Source: Cylicocyclus nassatus (Eukaryota > Nematoda > Chromadorea > Rhabditida > Strongylidae). From it: DNA of 64,000 nt. Every line of letters begins with the position of its first letter. Position 1 is the stretch's first letter. A program made the position numbers and the translations under genes. The notes below the pieces were generated by a model. That model was not told where the DNA came from and did not search any database. It was given only the letters and a program-made list of their open reading frames with translations. Below, in pieces: positions 48,401 through 60,234 of this stretch. Location of the stretch: NCBI GenBank assembly GCA_958299035.1, contig CATQJL010000316.1, positions 49,907,585 to 49,971,584 on the forward strand, in the 5' to 3' direction.

Positions 48401-51400
48401 CTTTTATAACTAGTTCTTAGAGATTATAATCCTTGACGCTACAGAGAGACAATTGTTTTGGGACAAAATCACAAATAATTTCTAAATACAAATTGTGTAG
48501 ATGTTGCACTTACCATTTATATAAAGTTACAAGATTGAGATCGTTGATGATATAGTCGATAGACGATATATACAACCGAAATTCAGGAAAAAACGGAGGT
48601 GGTAAGAGATCTGGAACAATGCCATGAATTTCGCTCTAGATGTGCCTATCTGATTACCGGGCCTCATCGACCATCGCCTCCTTCGATGAGCCATAAAAGC
48701 CATACCCAAGCGATGCAATAGCAATGATAAAATAGCTGCTCGGAATTTCCCATCAGAAATCTGCAATCTGTTTTTATAGGCATAAAAAAGGAAAATCACC
48801 TAAAAATGGCGCTCGTAGTTACCATTTCTGCAACATCTCTGTGATTTCTGACAATAATGAAAATATGAACAAGAATTACCGTAGAAAGAATATAGTACCT
48901 GAATAGAAAATTCGTAGAAGTATGAAGAACTACCGAGAACCCACTTACCAAACTTCATGCTCTTCCTCAATAAAACTAGTTGAATAAGATGAAAGATGGT
49001 AGAGTGCGAAGACACCAAAACTGATGAAGCCATGAGGTTCTGAGATTGTTCGATTCTGCAAAGGCTGGAGTGTTTGCAGAAATGCGGTGGATGTGATAAA
49101 GTGGAAAAAAACACAACCACAGTTTCATTTTCATAAGTGTTTGTTGCGGTGGAACATCGGATTCCAGAAAACAAGCATACCAGTCTGTTTAAGCTATATT
49201 ACAGATCAAAAGTTGTCTAAAGTGACATTTTAGCGGGTTCCAGAAAGCATACAAATCTGATGAGCTAAAGTTCCAAGAGTGAAGCGTGTCCATTTGATAG
49301 AGAGGATATCGATGGTAGGAAGGTGGTTAGATAAAGCCATGAAGATAACGTGAGAAGTTCAACCCAAGGGACCTTTGCAATGTGATGTCGAGAAGGATCG
49401 ACCAAAGATCAACTCCAATATTCGATTCAAACAAGACAAGCAAAACTCTTCCTCGTTACCATTAAATATAGACAAGTTTAAGCTTATTTCCAAGTCAAAT
49501 ACGCCGTAACTGTTGTAAAAGATTTTTGCTGACTGTGCTCTTATGACACCCGTCCATAATCATATAGAACACAAAACCCATCAGCGAAACTTCGACGAGA
49601 TTCCTACATTTCAAACAAAAGCGCAAGCGGTGCTGAGTATTAAATCTGTTCAGATTGCAGCCTAAGCCAATAACTGCCTCTACCCTTGGAATTACAGAAA
49701 CATTGGGGCTCTCAGCTTTCATGAAGGGAGGTAGTACGTGAAGCGAACGAAGTAAAGCAAGCAGACGAGTTTTCGGATACTGTACAGCGCTAGGCGCAGG
49801 TGGCTTATAAGCAAGCTGGATATCGTTTTTGGGACAAACAGCAAAGGGGGTTTCGTTTTGGCTGAAAAGACACAAAATTTATTTGCAACGTTTTTTTGCT
49901 CGACGTTTCGGTTTTTGGGGATTTTTTAAGGGATTATGGTATGGGGTCAAAGGAGACTTCGCAAAATTTCGCAAAAGTCAAGGGAGACTTCGTTTTTTAC
50001 ATTTTCAACTAGCCACCTCGTGCGAGCCCTGATACTGTAACTTTGTAATACAGAGCCATGAGAGGAGAAACTCTGCTAGAAATGAAGCAGGATCACTGGA
50101 GGAAAGCAAGAGCAGTGTTTTTTGCAACGATGCCCGAAGCTCATGTTGTGTCAGCAGCTTATAAGTACCCATTCTTGCTCTAAAATCCCAACCGGAATGC
50201 CAAACCGGTCATACTGTCAGTATGAAAAGACATGAACGCTAAACTCACCACAGTCAATGATAGATCACAGAGAACGAGAAAGCCCTAAAAACATTTTACT
50301 CTTTATATCATCACAGTAGTGTAAGTCCTCTCACCATTATGAGGAGCAACATGCCAGCATAAGCCAGGTGTCCTAAGGTTGGTTCAAGCGACTTTATAAT
50401 TTCATTCTGTGCTTGCTGAGTGATCTGCGCAGCTTGGCTGCTCTGTACATAAGCTGCATAAGCTCTTATTTCTTGACAACGAAGTTTCTCTTCAACGGTG
50501 TAGAGACGTTGAAGAGCACGATCTGAATGAAAAAAAAGATTATGGAATTACGGAACTGGTTGCACAGCTTTACGATGGGTCATACTCTCATTCAAATTCT
50601 TGTGTTTGCAATGGTTATCTACTGTGAATCTCCGACAGCGTGTTTGGATGCTGCATGATAACGCGGGTATATCTCCGAGGAAATCGAAATATAATTTTTT
50701 GTGAAACTAGTCTCCTTTCTCATAACGCGTGTCGGCAGCAATATGCGGACTGCTAAAGTGCTATACAGAATATTATTTGAGAAGAGGGAGGGTGTAATTG
50801 GAGTAGAACAAAATAAGTAACTAGTATTACCATAGATGGTGACAGGCGCATCACCCACAGTTAGAAATTCTATCGATTTTGGGGGTTGGAGCAGCAAAGT
50901 TTTCCAAAAGGAAAAAAAAGCATGACGTTAGTTTCTCTTTCCAAACGATTTCTAACGTTTTTCAAGTGTTGTTGTGTTTGGATGCTGCCTAATAACGCGG
51001 GTATATCTCCGAGGAAATCGAAATATAATTTTTGGTGAAACCAGTCCCCTTTCTCATAACGCATGCTTAGCCCGAACTGAAGAAATGTGGTAAAAGCCAA
51101 CACCTACGAGGCAATTATTTAGCTTCAAACATCATAGCTGACCTCATATTTTGACAGAGTAATTCTTCGAAACCCGATAAACTCAATCAATCAACTTACC
51201 TTCCATGAACTTGGAAAAATGTTTAGCCGACTGAATTGAAGCGGACAGTATTGTATGCTCAGTCAATTTCCAGTATTCAGCTAATCTCGGCACAAGCGAC
51301 AAACCAACACTGCCTAATGGGATCCCAGTCTTCAGAAAATAAGGCAGGGTACTTGCCAGATCAACTTGCTGCCCTTTTGCAAATTCTATGCACGAATTTT

Positions 51401-54096
51401 GAGCATCGAAAGCATATTGCGAGTTTAACACACCTGTGAGATTTCCACCATGTTTTACACCAATTTTTGAATGCAGAAACACTATCGGAACCCATGACTC
51501 CGACTCACTTCCACCACCATGTGAACCACCAGGAGTCATTCCATGATCAGCCAACACAACTAACAAAACAGGTGAATGCCCCTGGAAGAATCTAGTCAAG
51601 CCCCAATAATTCATATTTCGCTTATGTGAAATATTAGGTTGATTCATGATTAATGCACGTTTTTTATATTTCAACTTCAAACCAAGATAAATCTTTTCCG
51701 AAAACACCTTTCCGAACGTAGTAAAGACTACAATAAACAGCAACCTTTGGTTACAAAAAAGATACTTTGTTGTCACCGCAGCCATCACAAGAAAAATTCC
51801 CAAAAATTGCTTTATGCTCACTGTATAGCCGATTCTCTATTAAGCAGTGCAGTTCGGATTTTACGGATTTTTTTTTGCGAGAAGATGTTGCAAAAATTCA
51901 GGAGACTCACTTTCTCCGGCAATCTGAAGTAAACAAAAATTTGGCTTTTTTGATATTTTTTATTTTTCTTCGCTGGAAACGAGAAAACTCTACCATTTTC
52001 ATACCACTGTTTGTATTTATATTGCAAAGCTTTATAATAGCTTGTTGCCTAAGTTTTTAAACGGCGCGGAAGGTCCCGATGGCCACCCAAGTTAGCGAGT
52101 AAATTTCTCCATTCCAGATTTTTTGAAAATTTTGTTCAAAAAACATTTTGTAGCACAAAACTTCTCCATCGTAATGAATATTTTTTAACACATTGACGAC
52201 CGAAGCCCTTCTTAGACCTGCCAGCATTTTCACATAAAATCACGCACAATTCCATCTACAGTACATCTATAGTAGCGCCGGAATGCTGACAAAAACAGTA
52301 GAGGTTGTATCTAAGTCCAGCAAAAGAAAACTCCCGGAGTTGGTTTAACACAAATTAGTAGCCATTTCAATGATAGTCATGATATGTCAAGCTTTGACAC
52401 ACCATGTGTATCAAGCGGTCGTCAATGTGTTAAAAATGATTCCGCTATTCTTCATGGATTTAGGGCAAATGAGTGAAAGGTAAGACTTCTAATCTATTTT
52501 GTTTTATTTGAAGGCGTAAAATTTTCAAATGAACAGACTTCTAAAAGGGGAGGCATAAATAAGAAACTAAAAAAAGCTGAATAGATACCACAAAAGATCT
52601 TCGAGAAAATTGGTTCTACTTCGAAAACTGGCGCTTGGAAGAAGAGGTAAGAAAATGTGCATTAATTATGAATCAAGCTAATAATTACTCCCTATTCCAT
52701 GCACTAAGAGAATCACACTATTATATAAAAGTCGGCTAACCGACACAGTTGCAAAGATTTGCTCCGCGATCTTGTCCATTTCGCGTAGCTTACTATATAA
52801 TATCGGTGATTCTCCACCCAAAGAGTGGCCTCAAAGAAAGCATGAAGTATGTTCGAAAACTTTGTGAAGTCACGATTACCTATGTGATCCAAACCCAGAT
52901 AATGAAGGATGAGTATGTCCCATCCCGAATCACCGAGTTTAGCACCAAGATGGCGAGTGACATTGTTATCAACCTGAAATTTCTGATTTCTAAAAAGATC
53001 TTACTTGTCTTCTTAAAGTACGGTAAACCTCAGTGTAGTCGTTAACATAGAAAGATGTAACACCTTCGAATTCGATAAAGGCGTTAGGGAACAGCCTTAG
53101 CCAAGTGTCGTCTCCATAGAAAAGAATCCTAAAAACGAGTTGATATCCTTCCTCCTACTACTCAGAAATGAATGATTAGGTGTCAGAATGCTGATGGTGA
53201 TTAACTCAAAAATACGAGAGGCTGCTGGAGCAGTTCGGGCAGCAAGAAAATTTTTTCGCATTTCTTTGCTTTATATTAAAAAAATAATTTTACCGATTCA
53301 AATGAAAACATGATTTTGTGAAGAAATATCTCTCTATTTCTGATTGGAATCTTGCATTCTAAGAAACAAAACCAACTTTTTCCCTGCAGCTGCAGCTAAA
53401 GTTATCCAGTTTTCTTCTGTGTTCACAGTAGCAAAGAAGTTTGTGACTAGAGATATGAATGAGGGTATAGTTCCGCTCGTTAAAGCCTGCAATGGTTACA
53501 GATAGCTCTAAAAGGATTAAGGAAGATTTGCATTCAACAAAACGCAGAGCTGTTAAGATGACGCCTGCTGCTTGGACTCTTCATACGTCTGAAGACGTAG
53601 GACATACCATGATTCGAGGCATCGTGACCGTAGGTGTCTGTACTCTTGCAACAAAGCCTACTCCGCGTCCAGATGTGATCGAGCTCCGCAAAAATGACAT
53701 TGGCGAATCGGAGTCCACAAGGAAAGATAACCTCCATGCATCTATCACCATAACAACAACTTTCGTGTTGTTGTCGACGAGGTGGTCGTCAACATCTTCT
53801 TCGAAACATCCTTTAAGTAACTGCTTAGGAAAACAACCCAAAAGCGGGATTGTGATTTCAGCAAAGTTCTTACCCTTGAAATCCAAGTCACTTTGCAGTG
53901 ATGACGTCGTCCGTATTTCTCTCTTGGCTGCGAGACCAAAGCATATGAGCAGCACAGCGACTGAGAAACAACCAAAGGCTAACTAGAAATCAGAATAGGA
54001 GGATAAGAACATTAGGTCTTCTATTGCGACACTCACCACTAGGCGAAAAGAAGTGGAGTTAGGTGACAGCATACGAGAAGTGAGGGCTGATTCCAT
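45468..54096 (-). CDS. PIGG: GPI ethanolamine phosphate transferase 2
   Basis: ER membrane enzyme adding ethanolamine phosphate to the second mannose of GPI anchors. Placed exons: 54096-54037, 53982-53608, 53486-53377, 53128-53029, 52973-52880, 52829-52741, 51581-51434, 51373-51200, 50522-50335, 50284-50249, 49055-48949, 48898-48823, 48760-48658, 48610-48514, 46904-46774, 46165-45958, 45910-45749, 45716-45468. The N-terminus has a hydrophobic anchor, then the alkaline-phosphatase-fold catalytic domain: VIDAWR (Asp101), TPTVTMPRI (nucleophile Thr), ILFYGDDTW, VDNNVTRHL, LGLDHIGHSLG and LADHGMTPGGSHGG (Asp288, His289). The C-terminal half is multipass, with STSFIEEEHEVW, FFYQGQSSNISSIDIA and APKLICELLHMI. 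Exons between 50249 and 49055, and a short one between 46774 and 46165, are not resolved; the total should approach 950 residues. The exon 46904 acceptor was chosen for phase over a better-looking site 10 nt downstream. Confidence 0.94.
46385..46435. repeat. Fragment of poly-G MITE in a PIGG intron
   Basis: GATTTCCATTCGGGG followed by a G15 run matches the left interior of the family 1 hAT-like MITE. Only this end is recognisable. Confidence 0.45.
47070..48089. mobile_element. Mariner-like long foldback element, copy 2
   Basis: Inside a PIGG intron. Ends TTAGGTCGTTCCAAAATAAA and its complement are flanked by TA (47068-47069 and 48090-48091). About 30 bp of the termini match almost perfectly and most of the 1020 bp remains an imperfect foldback. 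It shares the outer sequence with 30087-31073 (AAACGGGCGCCA, GATGGAACAAA, TCGATGCAGCATTT). No transposase. Confidence 0.88.
49785..50031. mobile_element. hAT-like MITE family 2, copy 3 with perfect target duplication
   Basis: In a PIGG intron. The element runs CAGCGCTAGGCGCAGGTGGC .. GCCACCTCGTGCGAGCCCTG and is flanked by a perfect 8 bp duplication ATACTGTA (49777-49784 and 50032-50039). This sets the ends for the whole family and assigns it to hAT-like elements. Confidence 0.9.
50640..51063. repeat. Two ~90 bp direct repeats in PIGG intron 8
   Basis: Segments 50640-50730 and 50974-51063 share GTGTTTGGATGCTGC and GATAACGCGGGTATATCTCC-like sequence at above 90% identity. They lie 334 bp apart in the same orientation, so the intron carries a partial tandem duplication. 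Confidence 0.88.
52189..52429. mobile_element. piggyBac-like MITE in PIGG intron 6
   Basis: Perfect 14 bp inverted ends CACATTGACGACCG next to TTAA on both sides (52185-52188 and 52430-52433). TTAA targets and CAC(A)TTGACG-type ends are typical of piggyBac elements. The 241 bp body is non-coding. Confidence 0.88.
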
Positions 54097-54328
54097 CTAT
54101 TTCTCCATGTCATTTATTTCTTAAAAAGAGTACCCTGCAATCTGTAACTAAAAAGGCATGGCAAATTGACGTTTTCGCCAAATAGAAAGAAGAAAAAATA
54201 AAATTAACAAAAAGTCTATTACAAGCTAATCAAAGGTAAAGTTGAACGATGTGTAGATTATGATATAATAAGTGAGCTTCCGGATGGAACACTGCACGAT
54301 AAAGACAGCAACGGATCTCACATATTTA

Positions 54329-54502
54329 GAGTGCAAGCCCGGCATTTCCGGGGAGGGGGGGGGGGGGAGTGACAAGAATGCTTTCGAATGTGGTTAGCGG
54401 AGAAAATTTCTCACAAAGCTAATTTAACTTTTAAAAAGTTTTGAAGTTATTATAAATATCTACAAGTATAAACAAGTCACTTCCCTCCTTGGACCGCCAC
54501 TG
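54329..54502. mobile_element. Degraded poly-G hAT-like MITE (family 1)
   Basis: Left part GCATTTCCGGGGAGGGG with a G13 run, interior CACAAAGCTAATTTAA and ACAAGTCACTT, right end CCGCCACTG. It is shortened relative to the intact copy and has no target duplication. Lies just upstream of PIGG. Confidence 0.65.
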
Positions 54503-57500
54503 CTAGGTTGGTAACAAACAGACATATGCTGTGATATGTATCCAGTTTCCTACTTCTACCTCAAACCAACAGCAAAAGCAAGTGATAAGTGATTTCCACA
54601 TTACTTCTATCGTTCTCGCCACTCTCCAAATCTCTACACTTTTTCTTACGACTTTCCAGACTAGAAGTCCCAAACTCTAGACTATTCGTAGTTGCTACAG
54701 AAATGTTGCAGGTTATACTGTTTTCCAGTGGGCCGGTCCTCAAAAATCTGCTCTTGCGAATAAGTAAACTATCTAAAAGCTCACTTTATGCTGTTGTAAT
54801 GTATTTGCTTCTTATGATAGCTCCCACTTGTTGATTTTCCAAAACTACGCAAAATGAGAATTTCCCTTGCACAGTGACTTGCACTAATTCTGAAGCACCA
54901 CCACAAAGCTAAAAAGATCTACGAAATACATGAGCTTTCTTCTACCAATCAGTTGAGCATCCGACACTGAGTTCGGAATAGCAGATTCCGAGTTTCAAAA
55001 AAAAATCGTCGTGCCACTTTACTGCCCCAAGATTTTTCTTGAAAACAATCGCAAAGTTTCTCGATACTGCAAGAGCGAGATGTTTTCAAAATTGCTTTTG
55101 CTGAGTTATTTGGAACTTATTATCGGGAAGCTGGAAGCTTGTTTAGATTCTTATTGAAGCGAAAAAAAGACGGCCAGAATATTTGTGACTGATCCTGCAC
55201 CTTCCCATTTTGCGAAAAGAAAAAAAATATATGAACGCCTTGTGTAGCTGCTCGTAAACAACTGAGTTGTGGCTAGATGATACTCAGCTACCCACCCATC
55301 TGCAGAAGACGTTACGATCGGTCAGAGTGGATGATTTTATGAAAAAAATTTGCCCCGGTTCACAATGATTCGATGGTTGCGCACTGATACAAAGTATTGG
55401 CGCGATTTACTACGGTGACTCTCATGTTTGTAAATTTCATTGAACCATAAAAGAGAAGAACGCAGAGGGACTTTGCAATATTCGCATCAAATATGATACC
55501 CCCCCCCCCTACCATCTTTATCCTGAATTTTGCGTGTATCCTGTTCGCTAACATATCACGCTCATCAAAAGCGACAAGACCTGGCTGTCGAGCGAATGGT
55601 CCTTGAATGTGGTAACAAATAAATTCATACGATTATGCACTTTGTCAACGCAACAACAAAATGCCAACCTGTTTTTGTCCAGTTCGCAATTCATAAGATA
55701 ACAGCATACACCAGCCAAATTTGATATATGAATCAGATGAGAGGGCAATGTGTTAAATAATTTCTATATATGATAGGCAAGTTTATGTTTAACTCAATAA
55801 GCTGATGTGACAACAATAAAGCAATGATCAAGCATCATCTCTTTCCCAAAGTCTGAAAATTCTACAATTTTCTTCATTGATGATCAATTATCTTTTGGAA
55901 ATATCGCAAACAGCATATCCTAGATGTCGATCAGGTATAATTCGGTTAGTAATGGGTATGGCACCCTATTTCCGAGTGGGATATTTTGTTGCCGACACTT
56001 TCATAACATGACCCGCACTTTCCCGTTCAATGCATCATTTTCCTACACTGGATAATTAGCGGATCTGATACTTTATCGCACTGTTTCAAAGATAAACAAT
56101 GATCTTGATATCTAACAAGAGGAAAAGTGGAAAAAATTAGCCTTTGCATCTCCTACATTTGCAGTTACGTACCAAGTCACATAATGACATCAAACATGAA
56201 AACGTTGGAACTTTTCAGGACTACCATGCTCTAACCTTTGCTCTCAAAAAAAAACAAAAAATTAAAAAAAAAACAAAGAAAACTTGGATTAAGGCCATAT
56301 ACGACGTGTGTAAAAAGTCTGGGAGCCTAGTACTTTTCAGACAAAATCAGAAGTCAGTTCGAACCTTTACAAATATAGCGCAGTTTTCAAATTTTGAGAT
56401 TGCTTCTTTTGGCTTGCCCTAAGCAATCCATCAAATTCGCAACGAGCCCACCTGTCGTGACATGCAGATAATTCTAATAAGATTCGTCCAATGCTTTCAA
56501 TGCTTCTTTCACTAAGCAAATGTGCAGATAGAGCAAACTTTTGTCTACAATATAACTCCAAGAAAATTTTTTCCAGTATTTAGAAATAGAAGTTTTGGAA
56601 TTTTAAGTGAAGGCAGGTGTATTCGCAAACTGGAAATTCGGATGCCATTGCGCGAAGGAAAGCAGAAAATCATAACGTAAGAAGTATTAAAATTGCCCCA
56701 TTGACGGAATTCAACTGGATGCTTATGTATAACAATTATAGAAGGAAATTCAACCTAAAATTCAGTGCCTTCTGCGCTTCTACAGCGTTCATTTGTTTTG
56801 AAGACAGATGACCAATTGCACGCAGGTAACATTTGCAAACCTTTATTTTTTGTCTTTGAAAGAACAACTTTTGGTAAACGCAGATACTACGGTGTGATAG
56901 CGCAAAGCCTCCTCTACAATGCGTGCATCAAAAGAACATTCAAAGTATCTCTAACTACAAGATAAAATGTTGATACTAAAAATTTTGATTTTCTCGCTCC
57001 GCAAAGGCACGTTTGATGACTCCATCCTTACAAGAGCGTATAGCAAGCATTTCCAGCTAGGTAAATTGTGATTCGCGGGGGGGGGGGGGATGATCACAGC
57101 AATATGCGGCACAAAACTGGAATCAAAATCATGGGTAGTTCTGTAATTTACAGCATGGTTAAGTTGGCTCCCAGACTTTTGACAGACCCCGTAGCTGAGC
57201 CATGTATGCGAACCACCTACAAACATCCGACTTCTTTAGCATCGTGGAGAATCACGAAATGGGAACAGATCCGGATTTGCATCAGCGCGAACACATACAC
57301 ATCCAGATGACGCGCAGCATGTTTTCTTTAGCTTCTTGAAATCGGACAATAGGAAACGAAGGAAGAAAATTGATCCGACAGCGAATAACTGTACCTTTGT
57401 GTCAATGATTTTGGTGGCTTCAAATATAGAACATTTTTGATATATAATGCCTAGCTAAAACCATTCCAATTTTGTAGAGCTCAAATAGCTTTTTCTAATT

Positions 57501-57750
57501 TAGCTTCGAAAGTAGCATCTAGCAAACCTTTTACGAATAGACTCAAACCGAACAATCAATACTATGGATCAGAAAAGCGTAGAATGATTAGGCTTTAGCC
57601 CCAAACAGCTCTCAATCAAGCGCTATCCCGTTGCGTCTCTCGATAAAACCCGATTTCGTCCCTTTATACCCAGGTCGTCCACTTCAACATGCCCACCATT
57701 GTCTGTTCGTTTACTCGCGGCTTCTGCTTAACTATATCCTCTTAATGATT
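54503..57750. other. Intergenic stretch, nothing recognised
   Basis: Only short frames without domains. C12 and G13 runs occur near 55500 and 57075. No exon chain or RNA gene was supported. Confidence 0.5.
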
Positions 57751-57762
57751 TATACATTTTAG

Positions 57763-60234
57763 ATGTGGTTCGTATTACTAAACTCAGTAGCTATCGTTTC
57801 GTCAGCACCAGTACAATCTCCTATGCTGGTTGGCAACGATGCATTCCTCACAAAAGAATATATAAACGCAATCACGGCTTATGGGCCCGGCCTGGGAGTT
57901 TTCAGTGAGTTTTGCCTAGACTTAACCGTAAGCTACAAATCGCTCAGGATCCTGGTTCATTTACGAAGTTTTCGCTATCTCAGAGAACCTGAGTTGAATT
58001 CAACCTAATGCGAGAAACAGCTGATCTTTCCTATTTGCACAGTACAAGTAAGATTTAAAAGTGTCACTTTCAAATAACACGCCCTTTCAAAAAACAAAAA
58101 AAATGCAAATTTCGTCAACCATTTCCCTCCTTGATAATTTGGATGTCAACTCCTCGGCAGGCAATTATGATTTTCTACTTTTGAAGCACAGTGATTTCTC
58201 GTAGCGACGTCAACATTCTCAAGTATCTTCGCTGGAATCTGACAAGAAATAATATTTCGATTATGGATACTGTATCAAACTCAACACCCAAAAAAAGCTA
58301 ATACCTTACTTAACCGTAAAGTAGTAAACTTCATAGCATGGGCGTTAAAAAAACCAGCTTATGTAAATTTCAACAAACCATAAAATCAAGCTCAGACGGG
58401 AGTCTTATACTAGCTCTGAAAACAGTGTCTGCAGACAAATCCAGTCTAATAAATCCAATTTTTTTATCGCGTCGAAGGAATGATGCATTGTCGATCTAAG
58501 CTAAAAACCCATGTCGTTTCGCTCTCGTTAAGTTGCCGTTGAGTTCAATAACTCGTTCTATAATAGATAAGATGGATAAAACAAGTTCAGTGTGAGACAC
58601 CTACATAGGATGTGGTCACAACTTAGTTACTTGATGAGACGCAATTTATTAGAAAAGGAATCCGTGAGAAAATAAGTTCGAGATTCTTATATCATCGGAA
58701 GTGAAAGATGCTAGCTTGTGGCAAGTACTGCAAAGAGACTTGAAAGGAGTTAATAGTCTTTTTTGAAGAAAAATGACTGGATCTGCTGGAAATTACTTGC
58801 GTCTCAATCAGATTCACTAGAGCAAAAAACAAAAAACATCAGACCAGCGGTCAAACTCTCCTTTTTTTTGTATTTGTCATCAGCCGGCAGTAGCTCGTAG
58901 ATCTGCGGTTTCACAATATTATTATACTTCTTATCTAAATATGCTGGGCCAGAAACTTTTTTTTTCAGGAACTTGATGCGTAAAACTTAGTTCATAAAAA
59001 ATTGAAGCCGGCTTTTTGAAAAGCAATTGGATGGTAAAGCCCAAAAAAGCAGCAGCCGGTCGCTCCTCAGAAAACCAGCTGCTAGTTTTCTGAAGATCTT
59101 CCTTTCCCAAGCATAAGTTTTCACGCCGAGTAGAGAAACATTTGTCTCCTTCAGGAGCTGTAAGGTGCAGCTTTGGGCTCAGCTCATCCAGGAATTCAAA
59201 TGCTGAAGACTTCAGAGTAAGAGACCCAGAAAACCTCAAAGCCGCAAATACGAGCAATGCCCTGGCAAGGCTGATCGACATTTTGCATTCAAAGAGCAGT
59301 AGTATCAATCCTCACTATAAAAATAAAATAACATTGATAGAATCGTCGTGTTACGAAAAACTTGAATATATCCTTCATGAGCCACTTTTTTCAGCGCCAT
59401 ACTCATACGTTGACTTGTCGTACGACAATATCCCATTCGTTGGAAAAATTCCAACGCTTGGCAAAGAGGGGACTTCTTCAAAGCTGGGGATATCGCCCTT
59501 CTATCCTCCGCAAGGAAATCCTAGCAACCCATTTCCACCGCTCTACAGGTGAACAAGCACTGCTCTTGAAGATTAACAACGAACTGTTTCTGGTCGAAGT
59601 GGTCTCGGGTGGCCATCATTGCATTCTGCGGAGAGTCGAAGCGCTGAATTCAAGTCTGACTTCGGTATCTGCTATGCGCTTCTAGCCGCGGCCGCGAGTT
59701 ATAGTGTTTTTTAAGGTGAAAAAAACAAATCGTTCAACCCGAAAAACATTCAGAACTCGGCATCCAGGGACGCGCAGCAGACATCGAAAACAGATATAAA
59801 TATATATATTTGAAAATAGCACTTCGCCTAAAAACACTTTCCTTATGAGATACTAATCCATTAGTTCAGGGCACGTCCGCTTCCACTGCATGTGCCTGAG
59901 CCGCAAGATGTCGTGGCCGTACCGCTGGATGAAGAAGCTCTCCATGGCGAACCACTGTTCCCACCGGGTAAGGGTGTCGGGGAATGAACCTTTAATCCCT
60001 TGAGCACAACATATAATTTAGAACTTGTGTTGCCATCAGAACAAGATGCAGCAAAAGCCGAAGAAACAAAGAAACCTATAGATCCTTTCGCATCCGATGA
60101 CAGCAACGTAAGTACTTTTTGTGTAACGGTAATCATCTACGCAATTTTTGTGTCAGGTCGAAAAATCAATTGCAAATTGTAAGAATACCATGACGATTCG
60201 CAATATCAAAAAGACAGAGTTTGAACTTTTGTGA
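57763..60234 (+). CDS. Small proline-rich secreted protein, unrecognised
   Basis: Five exons join in frame: 57763-57904, 59395-59548, 59870-59967, 60022-60107 and 60157-60234, for 185 residues. The product starts with a signal peptide (MWFVLLNSVAIVSSAP), followed by a SYVDLSYDNIPFVGKIP stretch, a Pro-rich middle (FYPPQGNPSNPFPPLYRARP), an acidic segment (PLDEEALHGEPLFPP, KKPIDPFASDDSN) and a short C-terminus ending TEFELL. TTATACATTTTAG directly precedes the ATG and looks like a spliced-leader acceptor. Introns 3 and 4 are about 50 nt. I do not recognise the family; a nematode-specific secreted protein is the best description. Further small exons in the 1.49 kb first intron are possible. Confidence 0.62.
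58931..59281 (-). CDS. Nested antisense ORF with signal peptide, hypothetical
   Basis: An uninterrupted frame of 116 residues lies in the first intron of the secreted-protein gene, on the other strand. It begins MSISLARALLVFAALRFSGS, a convincing signal peptide, and continues with a polar region holding two cysteines (GDKCFSTRRENLCLG). A pyrimidine-rich TTATTTTTATAG acceptor lies 33 nt before the ATG (59315-59316). The C-terminal third is basic and could be intron read-through. No family is recognised. Expression is unproven. Confidence 0.4.
   Translation of the reverse strand: MSISLARALLVFAALRFSGSLTLKSSAFEFLDELSPKLHLTAPEGDKCFSTRRENLCLGKEDLQKTSSWFSEERPAAAFLGFTIQLLFKKPASIFYELSFTHQVPEKKSFWPSIFR

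Noticed and set aside
53492..53986. 164-codon plus-strand frame
   Set aside because: It is the antisense of PIGG exon 2, whose sequence matches the catalytic domain.
59142..59394. Plus-strand frame running into exon 2 of the secreted-protein gene
   Set aside because: The acceptor TTTTTTCAG at 59394 and the matching phase with exon 1 are better; the frame overlaps the antisense signal-peptide ORF.
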